DNA of 64,000 bases from Ochotona curzoniae (GCF_017591425.1 NW_024466307.1:3966001-4030000); one strand, 5' to 3'. Shown: positions 36,821-50,234, counted from the stretch's first letter. A program made the numbers and translations. The notes: a model not told the origin generated them from the sequence alone.

Positions 36821-39692
36821 TTCATCTATCACCGACCCGCAGCCCCGAGAAGGTATCCTACGGAAGTCAGGAAGCCAACATGCACTCCATGTAGACCCAG
36901 GTGCCAGGGACCAAAAAGCAAAACTAGTTAGTTCATAGAAATACCTGGCAACAGTGTTGGCACACAACCGACTCTCAGGACATGCTAGTCTTAACCTCAT
37001 TCCGTCAAACAGTCACGTTAAAGCACCAAATACTAGCCTGCCAGTGAGTACTGAAGTACATGCTGTCAGCGGGAGCAATCTCTAAGCCATTTGCTAAGCC
37101 AATTCATTTCTAGCCATTTTGAAGCCCATTTCTAAGTCCAGGGTCCAAAAGAAGTGCTCTTCACTGATGAGTAATTCTTTACTGCGTTTAGTGGCTTTCT
37201 GTGCTGGTCAGTCTAGATGACCTCTCGATCTTCCTCTGCACTTGCCCTGTCCTCCTCCCTCTGGGAATCCTCCATTCCACACAAGCTTGGAAAAAAAAAC
37301 CGAAAAACAAAAACCACCCAAAGGCTTCTGAGGGTTGTACATCTTTGTACAAGTCTTGTTGAGTTGCAAGGTGCAAGACATATATTCCAAGCCCTATAAT
37401 AAAGATAGCTGTAAACCTAAATGTAAGCTCTACGCGAGAAAAATAACGAATGCCAAGGACTCGGGATCGTTCCATTAGCCATTGTGGCATGCCATTTATC
37501 TTCGGGCAGTTCCAAAGGACGTGCGCCGTCTGCATTACAGACTACCGGCTTGTTCCCCAGTCTCCATTCCTTCTCCTGCCTGGCCCAGCCTGTTGGTTGG
37601 AAAACTTTGCAGAAGAGATACAAGACCAATCTTTGGAGGCATTTAATAGGAAAGAGATGCTTTTCCTTGGACCATTTTTAATATGGTAGTGCAGGTCTTC
37701 TCACACCCGCTCCGTCCCTCTGCACTCGGTCCCACAGGAGGCAACAAAGGTTGGTTCTAGGAGTGAATTGTTTAATTAAGGTCATGATCTACTCCACTCC
37801 AAATGTTTGTCAGTTGTGGCCTCTTCCAGAGGACACAGGAGATGCTCTTTTTAAGTGTTTCTGAAGTGATGAACTGCTCATCTTGCAGGTGCACAGCTTG
37901 CTGAACACAGTCAGGGAGCCCAGGCTTTCTATAAACGCACTCAGACTGCAGGAAATGAAGGTTTCCTACTGGAGGATTTATTTCCAATGTGACAGAGCAA
38001 CTTCTTTGTCCATGTACCTCAGCCAACAGTTTCCTTCTAATCCACACAATTTCATATGAATAAATTAACTTTTACAAGCATAGACTGCACTTGGACAAGG
38101 AGAAGTATTTAAGCACTGAAGCTGCTTATTCCTAGAACGGAGGGCCGTAGCTTTTACAGGCATCTGCTGAGACAAAGTATTTTCTGCATGCAAGTTCAGA
38201 ATCAATTTGTGGGGTCAGAAGACAGGGCACTGCTTCTCTTTGACAAAATCATATCTGTGATGTGTCAGGTGTAACCTCTTGTCAAACTCAAAAGCCAAAT
38301 ACATTTACACCTTAGGAATGTCACCGTGCCACAGACGAGAGACTGACACCCGTGAATCAAAGACTGGAAACCTGGGGCAGCTGATGCCAAGCAGCTGAAA
38401 ACTACAGGGTTTGCAGCCGATCTCACTGCACTGTGCCTTCCTCTCCACTGCTCAATGATGGATGGCTTAGGGAGGACACTGGCTTGCAGTCATGTAGCCA
38501 CATGCAGCACGAAAACCACACAGCCACAATTCCACTGCAGTGAACCAGCACTCGGTAAGCTAGCTCCAACGACCACAGTAAGCAAAACATCTCTGTTAAG
38601 ATAATTAACTATGGAAACCGTAAGTCATTTCATTGCATTAAAAAAAAAACATAATCACAGTAGATGAAAACTGTGATTCTTAAAATATATATCAAATTTG
38701 TCAAGTCACTCTGATTTCTTTCTGTATAATGGGCTTATTGCATATTGACTATTTTTAAATAGTAATCTTCTAGTTGCTTCACAATCATTCCTCTTCCAGG
38801 CATTACAAACAAATCTAAGAAAGGAAACGGATATAAAAACACACACCTTAACCTTCAGGTGACCTCTTAAAAGGAAACACGGACCTCAAAACCATCTCTC
38901 TGCAGGGACCCAGCCTTCTATTTTTAACTGAACCGGTATTGAGTTTGGGAAAGTTTTTCAGCCATACTTTTTAATACTAAATAGTTCCAAAGACATAAAC
39001 AACTTTCTTCACAGTTCTCTGAGCAAAATAACTTGAGCCTATTGTGGCAAGGGTAGTTTTTAAAATTTGATTATGAAAATACTAGAACCTCCGACAAATG
39101 TAACAGAGTGTGCCACTCAGAAATATTCTGAGACTCTAACTGTATTGAGACAGGACCACTGTGGGACACCCACTTAAAGTCTCCATCTTTGCACTCGGCC
39201 TTCTCGCTCCTGCAGGACAAGAATTATTTAACTCTCGTCCCTTTCATGGTCTACCCTGGAGCTCACCAGCACTAACTGTGCAGCACGCAGGTTGCTAGGC
39301 TGGGAATGATCCGAGAATGAATTTACAGTTGCAATCCTGGTATTGAAGTATTGTCCCCTTGAGAGAATGATAAATCTACATGTTTCCCAAAAGCTAAGAA
39401 GGAAAAAAAAAAGCCAGCCAAGTATTTACGATACATGAGTAGAGATAAAGCTCTCCTTCCTGTGGTATTCAGCTTAAATTTGCCGCAATTTATGAGGTCA
39501 GACAGACTTCGGTTTTGACTGAACTTTTCTCATATGACACAAATCATTGTGATTTCCAAAAACAATGAAACACAGTTCAGTCTGATGAGAGTTTTTCACG
39601 AGAATTCATTGCACTTTCTTTGATCACTCAGTTGAATACGTTATCTTGTCTACATTAATTCTGCACTGTAGCAGGCTCTGGAAGTTGTCTAT

Positions 39693-39695
<3 letters not shown>

Positions 39696-39743
<48 letters not shown>
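39696..39743. repeat. (AC)24 microsatellite
   Basis: It is a perfect 48-bp dinucleotide array. It reads as (UG)24 in the EDIL3 transcript, about 140 nt past the donor of the exon at 39882-40026. Confidence 0.98.
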
Positions 39744-39745
<2 letters not shown>

Positions 39746-39881
39746 TTCCAATGGACCATACGCTAGATATCTTGCAACTCAACTACATTTTTAAACGCTG
39801 GCGACTCAGAAGCAGGTTACATACAATACGCTTTGTGCTTTGTTTAAAAAGAGGGATGGAGATAGGTACCCAGACACTCAC

Positions 39882-40026
39882 CTGACAGTTCGCAGCCCAG
39901 GAGTTCCATCCGCAAGGTGCAGTGCCTTCGACAAACTTGGGGATACAGTCTGACATACTGAGCCTTTATAGGGGGTGTGAAAGAGTTGGCATAGGGGGTG
40001 TTGTTATCCACATTTCCACGAAACAC
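39882..40026 (-). CDS. EDIL3: EDIL3 coding exon (inferred exon 8): end of discoidin domain 1
   Basis: This 145-bp exon is 48 codons plus one base, phase 0 in and phase 1 out. It runs from [15 protein letters not shown] to ELLGCELS. It includes the conserved YVRLYPQVC strand and the [10 protein letters not shown] terminus, whose Cys closes the domain by the long-range disulfide typical of F5/8-type C domains. CRRHC adds the extra cysteine pair seen in EDIL3. The acceptor (ggatcttttggcag) has a short pyrimidine tract. The donor CAG/gtgagt is near consensus. A 48-bp AC repeat, read as (UG)24 in the transcript, begins about 140 nt past this donor. The final base G joins the next exon to make the Gly that links the two discoidin domains. 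Confidence 0.96.
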
Positions 40027-41240
40027 CTGCCAAAAGATCCAATGCAGATGATTAAGATGATTCATTACAACTTCTTTGCTGATTTTTATACATCGACCCA
40101 ATACCTTCATCAATCTAATCCTTCAAACATGGAGCTGAGAAACCTGGGAGCTGGCAATGGTTAGCAAGCAGTTTCCCATCAGCAGAGAATGTGAGATATG
40201 TAAATAAAATGCTAAACGAAAGTTATACACCTCTGTGTAACACAATGTCATCAGCAAGCTGCTGTGGAGGTCGGGCCAGTTTCGAAGCAGGCCCTGTGGA
40301 GGCGGGGGTGGGGGCGCTTCCCTTTGGTTTTGAGACAGGGACACTGGAAATCCTTTACTGAATCAGGATCTATCCCTTCTCACTGAGACTTAATGTTGCT
40401 GCTGCTGTGGTAGGAACCAGTCCCCACCACGACGTCCCCACCACGATGCCTCTAAGGCTATGGGCACACTCAACAGTGCTCTGTGGTCCAACTCATCAAG
40501 AATGCCTTTCCACTGATGATCTCAGATCCTGCACGAGAAACTTCCTTGTCCTTAGGCGTGTCTCTAGTGAAAACTTTATTCCTCCCCTGAAAAAGCAAGG
40601 GCTAACACATGACATTTTGACTTGTGCAAGCTTTAGACTTATCTGCCCTTCAATGTAACCCAGTAATCAGAAAGCCTTGTTTTAATTCATCCAGCAGGAT
40701 AATTTTTACATCTTTCACCATGGCATTAGAGTCTGGTTTAATGTTTACTTATAAATGGGATGATCTGCATTGTTGATAGTGTTACCAATGAAACGTTTGA
40801 TAAATACAAAAATTGTGAAGACAAAAAGAATGTTGTTCCTGTTAAATAATTTTTTTTACAATTACGAAAAACATACACAACTGGCGCTTCTCTGTTTTAA
40901 AAAATACTAGTTTTGATGAGAAGCAGGTTGATCACAGAACATTCTAATCCATAAACACTGAGAAGAAAGCAAAACGTGCTTTTACTTCAATTTTAAAATA
41001 CTGTTAGTCATTGCGTACGAGATCACACTAAGTATTCCTTGGGCCATCAATTACCAAGTGACAAGCAGTAAGTGGAAGTCACTAGAAATTTACAATTTCA
41101 AGAGACTGGTTCTCTGACAACCCTGTGGGCCCAAAAACAATACAAAAGCATCGGAAATTTATCTTCAACATCGTAAGTCTTTTTCGCAAGACTCGGTTGT
41201 GCCTCAATGGGACTTCACTGATAAGTCAGGTCTGCCTTAC
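40027..41240 (-). other. EDIL3: EDIL3 intron (1,214 bp)
   Basis: This is a short phase 0 intron within discoidin domain 1, GTAAGG at its 5' end and CAG at its 3' end. It is mostly AT-rich unique sequence with a short G-rich stretch near 40295-40315 and a near-repeat of 'ccccaccacga' at about 40425-40445. No exon or mobile element is recognisable. Confidence 0.93.
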
Positions 41241-41396
41241 CACATCTTCATTGGTGCCTTTCCCTTTGTACATGGCCCACGACTTCCCGTCATTACTGTA
41301 GGCGATTTTGTAGGATTTTATGTACTCTGGGCTCCCGATCCTCTTGGCTCCCTGAGTTATCACACCAGTCACTCGCATCTTCCTCTGCAGGTTTAT
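41241..41396 (-). CDS. EDIL3: EDIL3 coding exon (inferred exon 7): middle of discoidin domain 1
   Basis: This 156-bp exon is exactly 52 codons, phase 0 at both ends. It begins [16 protein letters not shown] and ends KGTNEDV. It continues directly from WPWIQ of the exon at 59464 and supplies the central strands of the first F5/8-type C domain, including [10 protein letters not shown] and the [10 protein letters not shown] segment. The acceptor has a good pyrimidine tract (cttgtttcttcag) and the donor is GTG/gtaagg. The last codon is GTG (Val). In human EDIL3, as I recall it, this residue is Met, and the nearby Gly in MYKGKG is Val, so these look like lineage substitutions in an otherwise intact exon. 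The intron to the next exon is only 1.2 kb. Confidence 0.96.
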
Positions 41397-44300
41397 CTGA
41401 AGAAACAAGACAATCGATGTCAACCTCTCCACTTCGCCGTGACAACACTGACAAGAAGGAGTCTGACAGCAGAGCAGTTAATATTAGTATTGGTGTAATA
41501 CAAGAAGCGAGCAATCTTTAGGTACATTTTTATGAATATGTTAAATAAGCACATAATGATTTTAGTTTTAACACTGCCCTATGATGAAGTACTTTTAAGT
41601 AAAGCAGTCTTTATGAACTCATTTTTAGAAAATGCTGTATGTACTCCCTGCCACGCCCCCATTTTATGTATATAAAGCATTTGATTGGTTATAACACGCA
41701 GATGTGACTTAGTACATTTAAATATTCTGAACAAGCTTAATTAGGGATCTCTTTGAAACTTAATATATAGCTAAATTAAATGCTGCAATGTACCAAAAGT
41801 GCTTTATTCACTTAAAATTTATTTCCATCAGTTTAAGGTGTCTTTATGCTAATCTGTGCTTGGTAGAAAGGTACTGCTCCAAGGTTCTGGATTAACGATT
41901 AGCATCGCCCCCGTCAATACAAATCAGATAAAAGGACTAGATATCTCCCACTGGCATGTTCACCAGCAAACCCCAGCATGAGGCTTTTCCACTCCGAGAG
42001 ATGACAAGGGCACAGGATGTCCAGCCTGCGGAAAGCAGTCCCTGTCATCAGAAGGTGAAGCTTGGCGCCACCCAGAACCGGATGACAGGAGAGGTGCTTG
42101 CCGCAGAAGCTAGGGGCTGCAGACATGTCTCGGCCTCCTTTGCGGCTGAGCAGATTCCAAACCATTTGGAAAATGGAGCTAAAGGTGAGCTCACTTCACG
42201 GGGAACCATTTTGAAATCCATGCAAAGAAGGAATCTTCAAAGGGCTCATGAAAAGACATATTACAAAACACAAATCTATGCTTGGATTTTAATGCATTTT
42301 TAACACTCAAATGTTTATTTCCATTTTCCATGAACTTTTTGCAGTAGTCTCATCTGCAGCATGTGCAAGGCCTGGGGTGAGGGCAGTCCCCAGCCTCCAT
42401 CGCAGGAGCACCTCTGCCTTGCAGTGCTGCCACACACCTCACGGACCCTTGCTCTCCAGTCTGAGTCAACCGTCTCAGGAATGCAGCTCTGCTTTCTCAT
42501 TGCAATGCTCATTACCAAAGTGGCAACAGACACAAGTCCATTTCCCGTCTCCTTCTCTTTCTGGGACTCAGAGAATTGTTCCCATGAACGTACATTTTAA
42601 CTACTACTTTCAATATTTACACTGATTTCAATTAGTCCTCTAAAGATTGATTTTACAGTCTCAACTGAGTAATTCGGAATAGGGAAGCTTTGGAAGACAC
42701 TATTTCAGGCTGCTGGGCAAAGCAGTGCAGTGCAATGGGGACAATCTTTCTCCTCTGTTCCTGTCTGAGGCTTTTCCAGCCCAGTGCCCCACAGCTCGGG
42801 CGGCACCCACAGTGGACGCAGTGATCGGCGAATCCTGCTTCCTCCCAGTTTAAAACCCAAGTTCCACTGTTCATATTCTCCAACAATCCCGTTCAATTAT
42901 CTTTTCTCTTGTCTCAATTATTTTGCTTATACTTCCGAGAGATGACCAAGTTATCTCTGTCAGTTTTTGCTGGTAAGCCATGCGCTGACTTGCTGAAGCT
43001 TAAAATGTAGACGTATCACAGATTGCAAAAATTCAGGATTGTGAGTCCAGGTTTTTCTCTGAATCATTAAAAATAATGTTTTCAATGATTTTTATTTGAT
43101 CTATATTTAGAAACACTGAATACTTAATTTAGGTAGTTAGAATATATGTAATGCAGTATCATTAAATTTGTGTTCTCTCAATTTTCCTTAAAAATTTTTA
43201 ATTATCAGCTCTGTTTTCATTAAGTGCAAAACGAGAAACAACCAACAATTTATAGATACACGCTGCAGGATAACCTTCAGCAATTAGATTTGAAGTTATT
43301 GACCAGTCTTGTGAACACTATTAAACTTTAAAAATAAGGAATTCAGTATAAAGGAGTTAATATTTCACCATGATTGCACTCACTCAACTACCAAGAACCT
43401 AAGGTGCTTTAAGAAATACACTAAGTATTGGAGGAAGGCTGCTGCATATTTTGTTTTACTTACTTTATTCATTTACATAAAGAGAACAGATTCCATGTAT
43501 TTCCTATATACAATTTTAAGCACTGACGTCTCCACTACAAATGCCTTCTGTGAACAATTCTTTCATCCAGTTCCACTCATATTCTTTTTGCGCGTCCGTG
43601 AGCCCATGGTGGCTGCAAGGTGAGCTTAACAGGCTTACCCCGCCTGTGAGAGTCACCTCGCACACAGTGTTACAGCTCTGGGTATACTGCACTGGACATT
43701 CTGAAATTACTCCCCATGTGCTTGATGGATGCTTGGACACACAATAAGGCATTTTCCAGCAGTGACTCTGGCTTCAGAGGAATTACAGTTCCAGAGGTGG
43801 CAGGTCCACAGTGTGATGTTGGAGGTGAGCGCGCACTCCACAGTGAACAAACGTCAACGTGACCAGGAATCTGCACCTGGCATGTATGGAAGCCGTGCCG
43901 AGGCCAGGCAGAAGGCGGGGAGGACGGGCAGGCCTCACTTCCCACCTCTACAAATCCTGTCTAACCTTTCAACCTGCATTCCTCGAGAAGAGGGCTCTAA
44001 TAGCACCGGTACATAACGATGACTGTACAATGCAGACCTTTCTAAAGTTGACCAACTCCTAAGCCACTTAGAAAACGCCTCAAATATAAACTATCTGGCT
44101 TGATATTTCAACAATTCCCAAAGTTTTGTACTAACAAGACATTTGGGCTATTATGATTAAAAATATGTATGCACACGTGTATGTGTGCGTTTGTGCATAC
44201 TCGCACACACACGGGTCAGTCAGCTGAGCATTCCGAAGGAGACAGACCACGAAGGGGAGGGCTGAGTCTGTACTCCAGCTCCAGCTCTGTCATGGCCCAG

Positions 44301-44579
44301 CTCTACCCACCCAGAGCAGAGCACATAGCCTGGGTTCCACCTTTCCCTATGGATCAACTGCTCTGCGGAGACACACATCAGGGCGAAAAGAAAAAAAATA
44401 CAGAAAGTTAATACCAAAGAAAATGAATCCAATGGAGCTGATAGACTGAGACTCTCTGGAAAGGTAAAGGAAATTTTGTAACACAAAACAGGAACAAGTA
44501 CAAAAATAAGAACCAACTGAAGACATTGAGAGTGAATATTGTAACTGTCCCAGGTTCCTAGTGGGGTGGCTTCAAGGAG

Positions 44580-44925
44580 AAGCAAGACCGGCCCACCCTG
44601 TAGTGCGGCAAACACAGCCACCAGCTGCGCTGCCAGAATCCAATACAAGTGTTAACTGGAGTCCTGGCTGTTCCATTTCTGATCCTGATGCCTACAAATG
44701 CACTGGGAAAAGCAAGAGAAAATGGCCCAAGATCCTTGAACCCACGGGGGAGAAGGAACCCACGGGGAGAGGAAGCTCCTGGCTTGGTCCGGCCTAGCTC
44801 ACTCATTCACAGCCCTTTGGGGAGCAAAAAAAGTTCACGGAACATCTCTCTCTCTGTCTCACCCCAAACCTCCTTCTGCATTAGGTCTTAGGTCTTTCAG
44901 ATAGACAACATTTTTTTTCAAAAAG
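44580..44925 (+). mobile_element. Diverged lagomorph SINE
   Basis: The order of motifs is kept: 'agtcctggctgttccatttc', 'gatcctgatgcctacaaatg', 'aaatggcccaagatccttga', 'aggaagctcctggcttggtc', then a CT-rich tail. An internal near-repeat ('gaacccacggggga') at 44738-44768 looks like a local duplication. Confidence 0.65.
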
Positions 44926-46124
44926 GAAGAGAAATAACTAAAGCACAAGCAACAAGATTCAAGACAAAGTTACAAACCCTTCTCAGAAGGAAAGAAGATG
45001 GGCTAGAGATTGCCTGCACTGGTACATGATGAAGCCATGTACTTTATAAAATCAAGAGGAACAATGAAAACAACCCAATTATAAAGTTCTTCAAATTGGC
45101 TTCATGGGAGCAGGACGTTAAATTAATCTATGTCAGTGGGTATCAACTAAAATATAAATAATTGTAATAGTGTAATACTGGCACTTGAGACAGATAAACT
45201 GATAGAACAGACGAGAAAATCAATAGACTGCAGTGTCTATATTGTATAAGAAATAACTTTATTTAAATTAGCGAGGAAAAGACAGAGTATTAAATAACTG
45301 TGCTGAGACAATTTCGTAGACACGTTAACTAAATAAATTTAGATCAATATGTGTCTCCTTACTGCAGGACAAATACCAGATAAATTAGGCACTTAAATGG
45401 AAAAAAAAAAAGCAAACAAACAAAAATACACAAACCATGACATGACCAGAGGAAAGTCCAAAGGTAAGTTTTCAAGATGATTAAAGCAGTTTGACATGAG
45501 ATACCAAAATACCTCAAGATAAAATGTAAAATAAAAACAAACATGACGCATGAGCGCTCAATATTTTTATTTACAAATGCTATGGTGACAAAAAAATTAG
45601 GGAATTTTACACATAAAAAATTGCACAAAGGGTTTGTTAGTTGGTATGAAATGTAATGTGTAGATTTTAAATATGAATACTCAACTTGATTCAACACACG
45701 GATTAAACCAATAGTTGGCAATTCACCTATCACAAGCCAAATGATGCAAGGTGGTGGCTACGCTGGCATTGCCATGGTGCCGGCCCCTATGCACTTATTA
45801 CATACGGTAGATCTCAAACACTTTTGGTCTCAGAATGTCTTTATCTTCTTAAAAAGGATTTTTTTGAAATAAGCCATAAAGGGCAAGTATACACCCCTGC
45901 ACCCACATATGTGTATAGAAACACACGTTGCATGTCACCTCGGATCATGTATTAACAGCTTTGCAGCAGAAACCAAAAACAGGAAAACTAGAAATAGTCA
46001 TTAATGTCTTTGAGAATAACAAGATCAATTACATGTTACCATAATTTCATAAAAAAATTACATTATCCTGAACCCAAGTATCCCCAGGAAGGAAGGGTCC
46101 TTTCATACTGTCTGGACAGCCTCG

Positions 46125-46405
46125 GGAGGGAGGCACCTGGTTCAGCAGCTGAGATACTGTTTAGGACGCCTACATCTCAAACGCCTAGCTCTGATTCTAA
46201 TCTCAGGGTCCTGGGAAACAGCAGGTAACTAAACTGAAGGGTTTAGGTCCCTGCTTCTCCTACAGCCTCGGGGTGAGCCTCCAGGTCCTGGCTTTGGCCT
46301 GGCTGGACCCTGGCTGATTGGGCATTTCAGAAGTGAACCACCAGATGGGAGCTCTGTCTCTCTCTGTCCTTTCATACAGCCACTCTTTATATAAAAGGAA
46401 AAAAA
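46125..46405 (+). mobile_element. Diverged lagomorph SINE
   Basis: The segment contains 'gcacctggttcagcagctga', 'gatactgtttaggacgccta', 'gggtttaggtccctgcttct', 'ggtcctggctttggcctggc' and 'gaagtgaaccaccagatggg', followed by CT-rich and A-rich sequence. This is an old CSINE2-like copy. Confidence 0.65.
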
Positions 46406-46779
46406 ATGAGATCAGGTTTATGAGAACCAACATCAACTGTCCAATGTTGTTGTGGTCAAATAACATGAAGAAAAGCGTAGCCTTGCACAACTCTGTCACT
46501 AGAAAAAGAAGAGGTACTCGGATGGCCTTCCCAGGGAATTGTGGATACTCTTACAGCACTACAAAACAAACTGATTAAGTCTTAGCAGAGCTAGTATTTT
46601 AAATTACTGTTATCATGTGGTATATGAAATCCACCAGTGAATTTTCTGTATATACTCTTTTAAAATTCATTCATTTATCCTGCATTTGAACAGGGATGTT
46701 TTACCTGCACATGGTTCTCAACATTGAGCTGCGGTTAGTCAGGCACTTCCCAGCATCACGGAATAACTGACCAAATAAA

Positions 46780-46942
46780 TGAAAGAAAGAAAGGAAGAAA
46801 GCCGGAGTGAAAGGTTACACATCCATTCTACAATTGGGATGTACTCACGTGAGGGGAGGGCAATGGACAGGGAGGCAGAGAAAGAGGAACAAGGGAGGGA
46901 GAGAGAAGGTGAGAGAGAGAAGGTGAGAGAGAGAAAGAAAGG
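46780..46942. repeat. GA-rich low-complexity region
   Basis: There are runs of gaaa/ggaa near 46780 and gagagagaa/ggtgagagagagaa near 46890-46935, with a duplicated 'gagagagaaggt' motif. Confidence 0.85.
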
Positions 46943-49900
46943 GGGAAGAGCTGGCTATTCACATGCTAGGGAGAAGTTGCAGAAGCAGCAGGAAGAACCA
47001 GAAGAGAAATCAGCACGGAACCCCAAATGGAAATATGTTCAAAATAAGAAAAATAACGTTATTTTGCCAATGAAATTTTTCACAATAAGTTATAGGTGTC
47101 GCTGAAAAAAGCACAATACCCTTGCTGTGCATGCTTAGGGACAGGGTGGGCTCAGTGGGGGGTGGAGCCTTGTCCTTCCCTAACTGGCCCAAGGGGTTCC
47201 TGAGTCTCCCAAGGCACAAAGGCAAACCCCAGATCATCAGAGTCATTCACAAAAAGGAAAGAAAGACTGGCGAAACCCATGCTGTGAAGTACTTAGAGTT
47301 CAGCCATTTGAAAGCTACAAAGATAGGTACGCCTTCTGAGGGCTGGCCACGGCATGGGCAGGGGACCTCACACCATGTTCTAAACAGATGGTCTCCCCTA
47401 GTGCACATCAAAATCAACATCACGCAGGACATGCAGGCTGCATCAGAAGTGGGGGGCAAGAAAGTCAACTTGTTAGATCCAATAACTTTGGCCGTGGCCC
47501 TGATCCAAACAGAAGTGTCTGATGCTCCCATACTTGTCAGGGTCATGGAAGTGTTGGCTGGGAGACAAAGCTTTTCTTCATTCAGTCTACTATTTATTCC
47601 ATACAAAAAAAAAATTCATGTTAGCAAAACAATTTCTGAGCTTTGCTATGGGAACATTCCAGATCTTTCCATTGTACAAAAATATTATGTGTAGTGGCAG
47701 CAAGTGTCCTGGAATTTTAAATGCTGACTTGGGAACAATTAAACATTGAGGCAGAAACAAATCTCGCATCGTAAAACGCTAAAAGGTACTTCTGGGAAAC
47801 AGGAAAGTGTGCCTGCTCTTCATTTTTTATGCCCTGAACATAAAAGGGGTGCTTGAAAAGCAAACAGGCGCTCCTGCACAAGGGGTGGTCAGGTTTTCTC
47901 TGATATTATTTTCTACCACAATGGAATACAAGTTAATTCACCAGGAACAGAAGTAAGTGGCACAGCAGAAATGGAAATCACTGGAATATATATGCAAAGC
48001 TGCATCACGTTACTACTTTACATTTTCTGTGCCCTTGTAGACTTTGTCCAGCCCAAATCACTACAATCTTAGATCTGGCCTTCAAAACTAAGCAACTTCA
48101 TGCTAGAAACCACATTCTATTCCTGCAGGGGAATAGACTGGTATTTACAGTGTGAAAAGAACTATATCTTATATCTCAAGTTTATCTTGAGAATTTAAGT
48201 TTGTGATTTAAAAATAAGATGCAAAAAAAAAAAAAACCAACTCCACAAATAAACTTAGTATTTGCTGGCTTAACTCTTGCTGTTGAAGACGCAGTGGTGG
48301 CTTTTTGTAATGCCATTAACTGAACTAATCAGATTATGCAACACAGGGCATGCTGAGGTTGTCCTCAACACCATGTCCAACATTAGACCCATGCTGCTAA
48401 CAGTCCATGATCTCTGCCAATGTCATCTGATAGAGAAGATCTGTTGCCACCTACAAGAAAGTCGATTTTTTAAGAAGTAATAGCGTTTATTCTGCCCACC
48501 TGCTTTTCTCTGTACTCTGCCAGTTTATAACTCTGTTGTTCCTATCGGACCTATGAGTAATGCCCTTGAATAGTATTATATCAAATAACCTCTAACTTTT
48601 AAAGTGTTCAAATTACTTTGTGATAAAAGGCATCCTGAAATTGGAAAATTTTTATTTTTTTTACAACACATGAACACCCGGGACCGGGCCTTACAAGTTC
48701 GGGATTTCTCACTATTCAGGATGAGGGTTGTGGTGGCACTATGAGAAACGAAAAATGGGAGGAAAAAGCGCAGCCAGAGCCAGGAGTTGGGAGCCCTGCA
48801 CAGCTGTCACTAGGGTGTATAGACAGGCTACACCTTACCAGGCCACCAGTGAAACGAGGGCAAACATACCACAAAACTCTCTCAAAGTGATGTCAAAGGG
48901 AGGAGTGAGGAAAGCTGTTTCCTCTGGGGCGGGAGGAGAACTAGCTCTCTCATCCCAGCTCAGAGAGGTTTCTGTTCTCTGGAAACCCAGGCTAGTCACC
49001 TGCCTGTGACCCGGAGCCACCATTGACCTTGGCTAGCCAACACTATGACAGCGAGGTAGATGCTAACTCATGGTCCCCCTTAGGGGCCCGGCCCCTTGAA
49101 GCACTCAGTCTGTTGGCTATCATTACCAAGCTTCTCATTTGCAAATACCTAAGAAAGAAGGAAGGAAATCAAAGAACTCAAGGATTCTTTAATTTATACT
49201 TTCGACACGATTTCTCTTAATTCTGCTGCTCAATGTATTTATCTTGGAGCCCATGCAGTTTTCTGTCACAGTGTAGTTTAACGGACTTTCTAACGTTTCC
49301 TCACAGGCATAAATTTCAGTGTTTTGCACAAAAATTAATTTTTAAAATTCCATTTCCTCCTGGCTTTTCTAAGTGCAGTGTATCATCTACCCTCTGTATC
49401 AGCTCTAAGACGTAAGTCTCACAATTTTGCTCTTCTGTGTGTGGCACAGGGGAGGTGATGGGGAATGGAGGTCCCCTCGATGTCCCGGAAGTCAGGAGGA
49501 GCATAAAGAAAACAAGGGACCAACCACGGGAAACTGTCCTCTGCTCCGACACGACACTCCTCACGGCACTTGGAGGGGTGAAAGATCAGCGCACAACTCC
49601 TTCATGCAACAGAACACCTTCAAAGCAAAACGGTCCCACCATGACCAAGTAATTTTGTATGGCTTAAAAAATATATAAAAGTTTTCTCTTCATTTTGAAT
49701 GAATAATTTGGCCAAGTGGATGTGGGCAGCTAAACCATCTTTGGAAAAATTACATTTTTCACAAAAGGTTTTATTTCTCTTTCCTCTAATTAGATAGCAC
49801 AGCACAATCTTATCTAAGCTTTTCTATGCGTACAAGAATAGTTTTCTTGAATTCAAGACCATAATTCTCACAGTTACGTAATTTCAACAGAGTGTAACCT

Positions 49901-49944
49901 GAATCTGGTTTTTCAAATTTTGTTTTGAACTTTGCTAACTGATT

Positions 49945-50095
49945 TGGGAGGGGAGAGACACAGCTCTCCTTCCCTGGTTCACACCTCACACAGCTCCTGG
50001 GGCCACAGCTCGGCCAGCCTGAGCCAGGAGCAAGACCTCAGCCCAGCTTTCCCACACGGAAACTCAACAAAAGGGAGGAAAAAAGTATTTTTAAA
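49945..50095 (-). mobile_element. Probable lagomorph SINE fragment, reverse orientation
   Basis: The plus strand resembles the complement of the SINE 3' half: 'gagagacacagctctccttc', 'cctggttcacacctcacaca' and a 'gccagcctgagccaggagca' segment. It is short and the ends are not clear. Confidence 0.45.
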
Positions 50096-50234
50096 GCTCA
50101 GAGGCTACTTCACAGTGTGAGTTTTTTTTTTTTTTCATTTAAACCAATTTCTAAATCAAATTTTACAATTTCATAAAGTGGAAACAGAACTCTATATACA
50201 CATATACTTGATGTTTTTACATTCAGAATCATCG

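Larger units (their letters stand above)
36197..39881 (-). other. EDIL3: EDIL3 intron (3,685 bp) between discoidin domains 1 and 2
   Basis: This is a phase 1 intron, GTGAGT at its 5' end, and a pyrimidine tract with CAG at its 3' end. It separates the two discoidin domains exactly at the domain boundary. It contains a long AC/GT dinucleotide tract close to its 5' end and a degenerate 5S rRNA copy near its 3' end. Bases 36820-39690 show no gene and no repeat that I can name. A 115-codon hydrophobic open frame at 37188-37535 looks like chance. Confidence 0.92.

Noticed and set aside
36692..37000. 102-codon open frame on the minus strand over the 5S-like sequence
   Set aside because: It is antisense to a 5S rRNA remnant and has no protein similarity.
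37188..37535. 115-codon frame with a hydrophobic segment between two EDIL3 exons
   Set aside because: It lies wholly within the intron, lacks a domain match, and the hydrophobic run comes from T-rich sequence.
47365..47475. Possible second MER5A-like element
   Set aside because: Only 'agtgcacatcaaaatcaaca' and 'ggctgcatcagaagt' resemble it, which is too little to list as a feature.
47122..47694. 190-codon open frame on the plus strand, with another on the minus strand
   Set aside because: No family is recognised. Opposite-strand frames of similar length overlap, and part resembles a decayed MER5-like element.
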